NCBI GenBank assembly: GCA_963995525.1
Contig: OZ023216.1
Span: forward strand, 37,482,908 to 37,546,907
DNA: 64,000 nt
Direction of reading: 5' to 3'
Source: Escarpia spicata
Lineage: Eukaryota; Annelida; Polychaeta; Sabellida; Siboglinidae
How positions within the stretch are numbered: position 1 is the first letter of the stretch; every line of letters begins with the position of its first letter. The position numbers and the translations under genes were made by a program. The notes under the pieces are model-generated. The model was not told where the DNA came from and made no database searches. It saw only the letters and a list, made by a program, of their open reading frames with translations. Below are positions 55,050-64,000 of this stretch, one piece after another.

Positions 55050-56460
55050 CCACTGACGCTTCTAGGATATTCCATATAGTTAAAGTGCGGGGAAAAAATG
55101 GTTTCTATATATTCTTCAGTGTTGGCTCTGATGTGTTTATGTTTGTAAGGGTGATTTGAGCGTGTGCGCCTGTCTACAGGTACTAAAATGTTTCTGGACG
55201 GGACAGCAATTTGATTGTGGACGATTTTGAACATATGTAATAATCGGAGGTTCCTTCTCCTCTCCTCGAGATTTGACCAACCTAATTCTTTTATCATATT
55301 TGTTACACTGCTATTGCAATTGTAGTCGTCTTGTAGTCTGCTGGTTTTTGGTCTTACGCGCGCGTTGATATAATCTGTTTTTCTTTCTGCACATTCGCTT
55401 GAGAGCAGCCGTCAGCCAAGGGAGATAACATCTGACAAATGACATCTTACTTGGTACACATTTGGTAATGATCGTACAAATGTGGGTTTTAAAGGCATTC
55501 CAGTTTTCATTTACTGACCGGTTGACATGCTCTTGGGAATATGTATTACCAAAGGTTGATGTAATTTTCCTCATTTTATTCCAGTCTGCCTTCGAGAACA
55601 GGTGGATTTGACGAGATGGTTTTTTGTGTACTCAGGTCTAATATTTCAGTCTGTGCGGATAATCTCATGATCTGATATACCTGGGATGGAATCAGAGGGC
55701 TTGGTTAGAGCTGGCATGTTTGTGCAGAAAAGATCTAGGATTTTTTCTTGGCGGGTAGGAGCACGATGAATTTGGTGTTCTTCCAGGATATTAATGACCT
55801 TGTCGTTGACGGCTTTGTTGCTGGTGCCGGTGTTACTTGTAAGGTTTCCCAATTTATGTTTCCAGCGTTAATGTATCCCCCTAGTATGGTGATGTGATTT
55901 TTTTGAGTTCTTGAGCGCTAAGATGTTTAATGCCTTTTCTAGTTCATTCAAGGGTTGCGTTTTACTGTCAGGTGGCCTGTAAAAGGCGCCCGCATAAAAT
56001 GTGTGTTTATGTTTCAATGATATTTTGGCCCATATTACTTCACAGTCAGCTTGTGTGTCAATCTCCACAGCAGGATATTTTGTTTTGATGGCTACTATTA
56101 CCCCACCTCCACCTCGCTTACGATCTTTGCAGAAAGCTCTGTAGTTTGGTGGGAGGAACCTAAGATGTTTTAATGGTTTAATCGGTGCTTGTTTCGGATA
56201 GGATAAGAAGATCTGGGTCAATGGATTCAATGAGATAAGCTAATTAAGCTTTTATGCTGAATATGTCATAACAGTTTATGACAAGTGTTTGCCTGTTGTT
56301 TAGCTTGTTTGGAGTTTGATTGGATTTGTTAGAACTATTGGGTGAACTAGTAAAGTTGTTTGACCGTGTTCCGGATATGGGTGTAGACGTGCTGCTTTTA
56401 GATTTAGAGGCGGGAGTACCATTTCTTTTCTTTGGGTTGCTTGTTCTTTCAGGGTAGATC
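55050..56460 (-). mobile_element. LINE E: different family, endonuclease and tail only, RT deleted
   Basis: Minus-strand frames in order give a Ser/Asn-rich segment, endonuclease start ('QTLVINCYDIFSIKA'), middle ('GGGGVIVAIKTKYPAVEI', 'YAGAFYRPPDSKTQPLN'), a conserved 'GISDHEI' end, and a post-endonuclease linker ('PWLTAALKRMCRKKNRLYQ'). These are followed almost directly by the extreme C-terminal region ('LEERRRNLRLLHMFKIVHN'). The reverse transcriptase that should lie between is missing. Several frameshifts mean it is inactive. Confidence 0.82.
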
Positions 56461-56462
56461 AT

Positions 56463-56855
56463 TCATAGAGAAAAAGAGGACGCAATGATATATATATACA
56501 ATACTACCACGCGTTGGGAATCCGCGAACTTGATATGTTTTGCTGTAAGTTCCCCCGCACCTAATGCGTTATTGCAAGACAACCCATTAATTGTACTCAC
56601 CATCTCGATTGCACCGGTAGTTATATCGGTGCCAAGATCAATGTGATCCTTACGTGGTTCAAATGTGAACTTTACCACGGCTGTTTTTCAAACTATTAAC
56701 GCTATGTCTGTACTGATGTTTCTACACTGACCCGATGCTAACATCGCCGTGTAAACCCACAGTGTTGGTGGAAAGTTTTGCTTCACAGTGTGCGCGATGC
56801 TTCATTTCCTTCCAGAAGATAGGGTGAACCTATTTATAATGATTAATTCGTTTCA
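56463..56855. other. Spacer before glutamate-receptor exons; one unexplained minus-strand ORF
   Basis: A 71-codon minus-strand frame (56678-56463, with 'FEPRKDHIDLGTDITTG') has protein-like composition but no recognised family. It may be an ORF1 remnant of LINE E upstream in the same orientation, or an exon. It is not called as a gene. Confidence 0.25.
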
Positions 56856-56856
56856 G

Positions 56857-56921
56857 GATTTCCATCGGCAATCTACCAGACGGAGTCGAACTTGGCCGAC
56901 TTGCTCGGGAGGAACTGCAGT
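56857..56921 (+). CDS. Candidate early amino-terminal-domain exon of the glutamate receptor
   Basis: It is bounded by TTTCAG and GTACGC. In the frame with one leading base it reads 'ISIGNLPDGVELGRLAREE', which resembles the first strand and helix of receptor amino-terminal domains. Its phase 1 donor does not join directly to the acceptor at 57556 without making a stop, so another exon probably lies between, or a downstream acceptor is used. Confidence 0.5.
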
Positions 56922-57972
56922 GTACGCATGACCGGAAGTGCCATAATTAATGTCATGAACGAAGATTCGCTCCACAGAAAACATTTTTATAATGGTATAT
57001 ATATTTGAAGTATGTCTACTTATCAACCATGCCTTTTCCACTTTTCATATTTGGCAATTTCTGTGGTGATATTGATAATTAGTACCATATCGTACCTATC
57101 CACTTATGACCATAAAACTGTTGTGCAACGCTTCCACCCCATTCTGTTAATGGCTACTCGTTTTGCTTCGCTCCATGTCGTCCATCCTAGTTGATCTCGT
57201 TCTTTTCTTTGTTGTTTTTGGACGACTCACTTTTCACTTTTCTTCGGGCATCCACGTCATTGCTGACAGGTAGTGGCTGTTGTCGTTCTTCCTCGGCCCG
57301 TGCCCGTGCCCGATCCATATCCATCTTGTTCTTTGTACTTCTGCATTGATCCTATATTCCGCTGTTATTTTCTTAATGTCTCTGTTGGAGTTTACTGTCG
57401 GCCATTCAATTTTAAAAGAATCCGTCTTAGGAATATAATTGATAATTATAATGTATTGTAATTACCTGGATATACTATTTTTAAATGGCAGTAGACAAAG
57501 GACCACCTTGATTGTATGACGACTTCATAGGAACATAGCTTTCACTGCATTTCAGAGAAGTCGTTTCCTAAAACGAACGTATCGGCCTCTACCATGTACA
57601 TCTCTGAACCAACATTAGCCGTGAAATGTATTCAATGGAGTTCACTAGCGGCGGACGTATCCCTTAAAAGAACTTGCCTCGAGGAATATCAACCACCTCG
57701 ATGGGAAGCCAGAACGAGGACGGACATACGATTGGGAGAGGTGACTGCTGCTATCGTGGAACACCTGGAGTGGGACGATGTTGTTATTCTGACAGACGGT
57801 GGAAGCGACGGTGAGTGAATGAATTCTTAATCTTCAGCAAAGCAGTATGTGTCCATATTGTACATGATCCCACTTCTGATACCAGTGTCATTTATCGTGT
57901 TACCTACTGCCGTATCCAGATGGTTTCTCGCGATTATATACCCACTCGTAAGCTCGTATATATGTGTGTGTA

Positions 57973-58007
<35 letters not shown>

Positions 58008-61000
58008 ATGTGTAGAATGGGGGTGGGGTGCGTGTGTGCGTTTGTGCGTGTGTGCGTGCGTGCGTGTATGCGTGTGTGTATATGCATACAATAAAAAAAT
58101 ACATACAATACATATCACATGAACGCTTCATTTTGATTACGTGTTTTTACTGTAAAATATGAATACATTAGAATATCCGATGACAGATGCGGTTCCGCAG
58201 TACAGGCATGTGAACGATAAAACTCCGTCTCACTCGGTTTTCACCATCAACGCTGGACAGGAAGCAGCAAATACCGAGGAAGCGTTCGACTTAGTGTCCG
58301 AATTCCGTGAAAGACATTTCATCATAGCGTGTGAAATGAACTGCATCAAGGAGGTGATACACCAGGTTAGCAGATTTATAATTTTGTTCTACTTATGTAA
58401 AATTAGCGCGCATGGTGAAGCCATTATGGCAGGCAGCAGTGCAGAATAAACATCAGCATTGAAGGTACATTGACATTGAAAACAATGTTCCCTATGTTGC
58501 TTGTGACATGAGCTTATGAAATAAATAGTTCAATTCAGTAGACGTGCAACATCTCTTATCATGTGCAGTCCTTTCTGACGCCTTGTGATTTGCATAATCG
58601 ACTTTCCCGGTTCTGCGGGTAATAGTCCATTTTGAACCCATGTTCATTGGCGTACCATCCCTCGTTCAAGTTCCATCTAATACTCTTTCGGACGCATAAT
58701 GTACATGTTTTCATAAAATATCATTTCATAATAAATGTTTGCGTAATATTACGTTGATCATCGATTACGTTCTTAAGCACAAACTAAATGCAATCCATGA
58801 ACCGTGCCCTTGTGTGAAACGAGTATATATTTATTTTTACAACAAAACTAAGGACCTGTCGTTTCAGGCGAACACGTTTGACTCCCGGAGAGACCAACAC
58901 GGCTTCTTCACGTTTTTGCACAAGTGGATCATTGTCACCAAACAACTGAGTCAACTCGATGACATCGACTTGTTTCTTGGCAACATGTCCAATGTGGTGG
59001 CTCTTTTGCCTTCAACCGTCTCACTCCCTATCCGTCAGGTAGACGACATCTCTCCAAATGGCAACATATTATAAGTTGCAAGGTGAAGCCTAAACATATG
59101 CTTAGAAACCAACAAAGTTTTATTCCGACCTCTCGAGGACTAAGATTTGTATGCATCATGTGACGAGCGACCGCTCTGATAAGACAAGACTTAAACGACG
59201 ATATCAACACGAACAAAATTTTCAAACTGTCGGAATATTACAGTTAAATTCTGTGTTGGTGCTACAACCCATTGCGCTCTCTGACTATGACTGATTGTTT
59301 TTTCGTCGCCGAGAGGATTGAACGAACAACGGTGTCAGGTTGCTGTCTAGTGTATCTTTGTTATGTTATAATGTTCTCTGTTTTATGAGCATCTGTACGA
59401 GCCTATGTCTAAGTGTGTACGTTTATACGTTTGTTCGTATATACGTGTGTGTATGTGTGTATTGGTGATGGTGGTGTGTGTGTGCGTGGGCGCATGCGCG
59501 CGTGGATGTGTGCGTACGTACGTGCGCTTGTGCCTGTACATGAGTGAGATAAACATAACATGGTTATGATAAGGTCTTACACAACAAGTAAAACTGCGTA
59601 TCAACAAAAGAGGTTAACGTGCTTAAACTACGAAACGTGTAGCCGTCATGTGGTGAACTTGTCTCCAACAGCAAGCGGTGGACGAGCTGCGAAGATCGAC
59701 GAGAGCGTTGATTTTGGCGTCGAATAACGAGTACTTCCTGGTAGCTTCCACCAACGCCCATTCTCCAGCAGCAGCGTCTTTCAATGTACGTGTCTGTAGG
59801 TGGTTTCATTCTAGGCAGTGTAGCTCTTTTTAATTGGTGCAAATTGAAATTAGTTTCGCGATATTGAAACCTCTATTACTATAAAACAAAACTGTTCTCT
59901 GCCTGTCTGTTTGTTTGTCTGTCTGTCTGTTTGTAAACCCATATCTCAGTTAGTTGTGCATGCATGGGGCTGAAATGTTGTAAGTGATGTAACGAGCCCC
60001 TTAGGATGGTTGGTAGATTTGATTTATGTTTTTTTTTATAAATTCGTCCAGGGGTGGGGATCTTGGGGTCACAGTTTTAAAATGGTTATCATCTCCTTCA
60101 ATTTTGCATGTACGGGGCTGACATTTTTATGCGATCTACCGGCTCATTTGGGTAGTTCCTATATTTAGATATGTTCGAAATTCGCCCGGGTTAGGATCTT
60201 GGAGGTCATAATACTTCAAAACGGCAGTATCGGTAGCGTAGCGTATGAGTAGCGTCCTCTTTTGCATACTATAGATGGGGCTGTATGTCACTCAATGTCC
60301 TAATTGTCGCCTAAGAGCTACATGTAGCATCAATTTATTATATTCAGATGTCATTCAGCGAAGATAACCACGACTTGTCAAAAAGTAGTGTTAACAGTTA
60401 TATTGGTAACTCGGCATAAGACATACTACTGGTAACTCGGAATAAGACATACTACACGTTAACGTTCAGATGAACACAGATTAGCCCTCTCAGTAGAATG
60501 TTAGCTTAGCATGCCTGGGGTACAACGTTCGATACCCGAACTCGACCCATAATGTTGTCATATTATTACTGATGACAGAAAATAATAATACGTTTCATTA
60601 CGTTTCATAACAATACGTTTCGTTTTATAGTGTGGCAAAGCATTTTAAATACCTATATGATTGCCTTTTTTCTCCGGACAACGCCGGGAAACTCGGTATT
60701 AGTTCTATATATGTGCATGCCATATGTCAACATATTGAATTATCGGCCTGATATATGCGAGTGTAGGTGAACCGTGCATTTTTCAGTTAACTGCTGCTCG
60801 TGGTTACCAAGTGTTTACGTCGTTCTACCAGAGAGATGGACGGAGATTTCAAGAAGTAGGCAGCTACGATGGTTCGACACTACGTCTCACTGACAATCAA
60901 GAAATGTTCCCGAATGTCAAGTTTGGTCTAAACGGACGACGCTTGGTTGTTACAACTAATTACGTACGCCTGTTCACACCTTCTCTACTCGGTAGTCCCT

Positions 61001-62510
61001 TTGCAACATACATTTTGGTGTAATTGACCCATCTATCACGTGACCTGTTGGCCAGAAAAAACTCCATCAAGCGATAAAAATTGATGCCGAACACGTGGTG
61101 CGTTTCTGCATTCCGATGTATATTTTGTAGAAAGTCTGGCCACAAAAATGCTTCTTTACCACAAAAGCATAACGCAAATTTTTAAAGTGACAACTGTATG
61201 TGGGAATGTGTTATGTAATTCATGTATATAACCGTTATCAACATTGTTGGCTAAGACCAAAGCAGTTATATACCAAGCATAGTCACTCAGCGATCCGCCA
61301 TTTTGAATTTGAACTGGTAGCGTATACAATATAATTACGTTCACACATGACTAACAGAGGACGCTGCGCGAGTGACTATGTTTGGTATATAATTTCTTTG
61401 CTAAGACACAGTTTGATGGAGGTCACGAGCAACATTTTGATTGTGACGTAAGCAAACCGCGACGTACTGGATACATAAATTGTACCCTACTGTGGCGGGT
61501 GACACACACAATCGGACAATTTATTAAGGTCTGCGTCTCAATCGACAACAACGACATACAATTTGCAAAGGCCCAATTTGATATGAGAACTTAATTTCCT
61601 TAAACAAAACTATTGCTCAACGAACCAATTACTAACAAATGCATTACGATGATTGTCTTCCTTTCAGTGGGGTCCTTTCATGACAAAGAAGATAACACGT
61701 GGAAATATAGCATATGTTGGCCTCTGCTATGACATGTTAAACGAACTGGCTTCAAGCATGAACTTCAGGTAACGTTGAAGTCTCAATATAATGTATATTT
61801 GTTAATTATAGCGACCCTGTCTGTTCCGTTTCCCAGAATCATCCTCTTATGTATGAGGAGGTCATTATTAGTAAAGGAAGTTCGAAAGTTACATTTTCAT
61901 CGATTCGTCGGCGCAACAATCAAATATGCATCATATCTTGAGCTAACTAAGCGCAGATCGGCGGAAAGCATTGAAGGCATGAAAGGCATGCCGTCACCAT
62001 ATTTACTTCAGTATTAATAACAATGAATTAATAGATATTGGCTTACGCCTGGTGATCGTGCAAATAACTGACTTTATTTTGTTGATTGATCTCTTCTGAT
62101 TTTCCTGTATGTCTGGGGTAAGGCTGGCCTCGTTACTGGTCCTTGATTTTCGTTTTGTTTTCCATTCATTTTCTTCTCTTTCAATGTTCTTATTCCGCTG
62201 TCTTCACAAACCTTTTCCACTCCCTCTATATATTTTTCGCTCTTATTCTCCACAACTCTCCCAGTTCCTCGTAGTCACTCTATACACGTATGCTTATGTC
62301 CAACTGATCCATGATATAAACGTTTAGTTAGAATATTTTCACAAAATATAGTTGACTTAAATCATTCATCCGGAATATCTTGTTAATCGTGCATGTTATG
62401 TAGAAGGATAACACTTACGCCGAGCACATTATTTCCCTTAATATATTGTAACGTTCTCAAAACAACTTGAAGCAAAACACACCTCTTTTTATTAGGTGTT
62501 TGCATGGGTA

Positions 62511-62566
<56 letters not shown>

Positions 62567-62754
62567 TGTGTATGTGCTTGCGTGTGTGTGTGTCGGTGTT
62601 ATGATGTCCATCACAAGACACACTTGCTCCCCCCATTACACCATCGTACGGTTGGTTTATTTGTAGTTACACACTCGTTGAACCTCCGGATGGTCAGTGG
62701 GGTGCGTTAATAAATGGGTCATTTACTGGCCTCATTGGACAACTTCAACGGAAG
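56857..62754 (+). CDS. Ionotropic glutamate receptor gene, partial (eight exons, continues beyond the window)
   Basis: Spliced plus-strand gene for a ligand-gated ion channel subunit. Exons at 57556-57810, 58187-58365, 58868-59038, 59672-59785, 60787-60963, 61668-61768 and 62667-62754 join with matching phases (1, 0, 0, 0, 0, 2, 0) and GT/AG borders. A likely earlier exon is 56857-56921. The early exons encode an amino-terminal domain of the periplasmic-binding fold ('GEVTAAIVEHLEWDDVVIL'). Exons from 60787 encode the start of the S1 ligand-binding domain: 'LNGRRLVVTTNY', 'YVGLCYDMLNELASSMNF', 'YTLVEPPDGQWGAL' and 'FTGLIGQLQRK', the order seen in AMPA/kainate/NMDA-type receptors. Pore and membrane segments must lie beyond 64,000. 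The N-terminal exons with the signal peptide were not found. No internal stop occurs in the joined frame, so the gene is probably functional. Confidence 0.85.
57556..57810 (+). CDS. Glutamate receptor exon, amino-terminal domain
   Basis: The acceptor CATTTCAG precedes and the donor GTGAGT follows. It encodes 'EPTLAVKCIQWSSLAAD' and 'IRLGEVTAAIVEHLEWDD', the helix and strand that typically follow the first hinge of the fold. It ends in phase 1. Confidence 0.75.
57961..58080. repeat. Imperfect (GT)n / GTGC tract in glutamate-receptor intron
   Basis: GT dinucleotide runs are interrupted by GTATGT, GTGCGT and GGGTGGGGTG. Similar intronic tracts lie at 59440-59540 and 62509-62566. Confidence 0.9.
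58187..58365 (+). CDS. Glutamate receptor exon, amino-terminal domain
   Basis: The acceptor is GATGACAG with a weak pyrimidine tract; the donor is GTTAGC. The phase 1 join gives Asp at the junction. It encodes 'HSVFTINAGQEAANTEEA' and 'RERHFIIACEMNCIKEVI', a strand-helix pair of the second lobe. Confidence 0.75.
58868..59038 (+). CDS. Glutamate receptor exon, amino-terminal domain
   Basis: Acceptor GTTTCAG, donor GTAGAC, phase 0 on both sides, 57 codons. It contains 'WIIVTKQLSQLDDIDLFL' and 'NVVALLPSTVSLP'. Confidence 0.75.
59672..59785 (+). CDS. Glutamate receptor exon, late amino-terminal domain
   Basis: Acceptor CTCCAACAG, donor GTACGT, phase 0, 38 codons. It contains 'ALILASNNEYFLVASTN'. 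Confidence 0.65.
59880..60786. other. Glutamate-receptor intron with (TGTC/TGTT)n tract; no gene
   Basis: A TGTCTGTTTG-type simple repeat at 59904-59936 is followed by moderately AT-rich sequence including ATCTCAGTTAGTTGTGCATG, of a type often seen next to such tracts. A local duplication (TATTGGTAACTCGGCATAAG at 60400 and a diverged match at 60427) lies at 60400-60452. No exon was recognised. Confidence 0.45.
60787..60963 (+). CDS. Glutamate receptor exon, linker and start of ligand-binding S1
   Basis: Acceptor TTTTTCAG, donor GTACGC, phase 0, 59 codons. It ends with 'FGLNGRRLVVTTNY', the strand that opens the ligand-binding domain in this receptor family. Confidence 0.82.
61668..61768 (+). 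CDS. Glutamate receptor exon, ligand-binding S1
   Basis: Acceptor CCTTTCAG, donor GTAACG. It encodes 'WGPFMTKK' and 'YVGLCYDMLNELASSMNF', equivalent to the PPF-x-M and G-[FY]-C-x-D-L motifs of the family. It ends in phase 2. Confidence 0.88.
62667..62754 (+). CDS. Glutamate receptor exon, ligand-binding S1
   Basis: Acceptor TTTGTAG, donor GTGAGT. After the split Ser codon it encodes 'YTLVEPPDGQWGALINGS' and 'FTGLIGQLQRK', matching the D-G-x-[WY]-G and [WF]-x-G-[ML]-[IV]-G-x-L motifs. It ends in phase 0; the next exon is outside the window. Confidence 0.88.
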
Positions 62755-64000
62755 GTGAGTGTACAGTGTCGGCTCGGTTGTTTACTAGATTTTGACAGTT
62801 TAAATTACAACAAAATATATAAAAAACAGTTATAAGAAAACAGTTACGCTCCACAACGGCTCCACCTGAGGTATTACATATATGATAAGTTATACATTAA
62901 AATGCATTGAAGGTAGATTTTATCCCCATCTTAATTGCAGTTGTGCTATATATACTACACATTTGGAGGATTGTCCCGCCATTGTGTGAAGTTGTATGTC
63001 GCTGCTCTAACGAAAGTGCGATAATTGTATTGACATGCATGTTGACATTACATAGTATTGAGTCAATAACCGAATTCCACCCGCGAAACCTAAAAGAAAC
63101 TCCGCAAAGAGATATTATCGTCGTCTGTCTTCATTACTGCTCATGGAACATCATGCCGCACAATGTAGAAGAATAACACGTAGATTCCAAAGTTCAAATG
63201 TTAATTCATGCGATGTAACTGGTAACTCACGCAGCACAGCAGGTAGCTCATACTAAATATCTGGTAGTTCGAGATGTACAACTGGAAACTCATGCAGAAC
63301 GTGCAGTACAGCTGCCAGTTCGCACAACACATTTGATAGTTCATGCAACACAATAGGTAGTAGTAGCACATATGATAGTTCTTGCAGGGCAGCTAGTAGT
63401 TCATGTAGACAGATTGGTAGTCTTCCCTTTCTACAATACTTGTCTATTGCCATATTCTCCGTTATTTTGGCGTTGCGCAATATTACTTACTTACTTACTT
63501 ATTCGTCTTAGCTGTGAGTATAGCTACGGTCAAAACGACTCTTCTCCAACGCACTCTGCGTTCACTACATGCGTTCTTCCAGGTGGTTCCATATTTCTTC
63601 AGTTCCTCGGTTGTCGATCTAATTCAGGTGTTTTGGAGTCTGCCTGTTTTCGTTTTCTTCTCGGATTCCACTCTAAGGCATGTCTTGTAACTGTTGTGGT
63701 TTACTTTGTGTGTGCAATCCATGTCGATTTTGAATATCTTTTTTGATACTGATTTGGTTTGAAATAGTGAAGAATTCTGTGTTCGCGGTTTCCTCTTGCC
63801 ATATGATGCTAAGCATGTTTCTGATGCATGAGTTGTGAATGTTTTTTGTAAAGCAGTACGATTTTCACGTTCGTGTTGAATATCTTTATTTTAATATTGA
63901 AAAGGATGGTTTATTCCACACTCTCTGAGTGATTATGCATATCTGGCATTCTGTATTTGGCATCTTCGTCTGTTCCTTCAATGTACGTCACTGTACTGTC
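62755..64000. other. Glutamate-receptor intron to window end; degenerate GGTAGTTCATG repeats
   Basis: No further receptor exon was recognised. Between about 63215 and 63425 the words GGTAGCTCA / GATAGTTCATGCA / AGTAGTTCATG recur every ~25-45 bases, a decayed minisatellite. A (CTTA)n tract lies at 63484-63500. Confidence 0.45.

Overview
The window is eukaryotic, and almost certainly from an invertebrate animal genome. It has spliced exons with GT/AG borders, tRNA-derived SINEs, CR1/L2-type LINEs, hAT elements, satellites and long (GT)n/(AC)n tracts. Bases 1 to about 13,700 are different: gene-dense and GC-rich, packed like a virus. The species cannot be fixed from sequence alone. A marine invertebrate (amphioxus-, mollusc- or brachiopod-like) would fit, but this is an inference.

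Region 1 (1 to ~13,700) is the right-hand part of a Polinton/Maverick (adintovirus-like) self-synthesising transposon. The window edge cuts it on the left. A plus-strand block runs integrase-chromodomain, small membrane protein, penton-like protein, basic core-like protein, capsid-like protein of the F54H12.2-like family, and adenain-type protease. It converges on a minus-strand block: protein-primed-type family B DNA polymerase, an unrecognised protein with PPxY motifs, and an RPA-like single-strand DNA-binding protein. A plus-strand proline-rich ORF with three in-frame 22-residue repeats and duplicated right-end sequences follow. All major frames are open, so the copy is young or maintained. 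No packaging ATPase lies in the visible part.

Region 2 (~13,700 to 24,900) is repeat-rich. It holds a LINE fragment split by a 1,255-bp hAT element with a perfect 8-bp target duplication, two spliced exons of an H2C2-zinc-finger integrase-type gene, a hAT-like MITE, a large foldback repeat with tRNA-like sequences in both arms, and a degenerate DNA transposon. Region 3 (24,990 to 32,300) has one intact host-like gene (LicD/fukutin-type transferase), SINEs, and a frameshifted relic of a second Polinton (capsid-like gene joined to the protease start).

Region 4 (32,300 to 41,360) is mostly satellite: a 31-bp satellite with a 62-bp dimeric higher-order repeat, G-run minisatellites, a 50-bp minisatellite, and an element with ~315-bp terminal inverted repeats. 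Region 5 (41,361 to 56,460) carries four CR1/L2-like LINE copies or fragments. The largest has an SGNH-esterase ORF1. One fragment contains a 44-bp piece of Polinton integrase as apparent filler DNA. Region 6 (56,857 to the end) holds at least eight exons of an ionotropic glutamate receptor gene that runs off the right edge.
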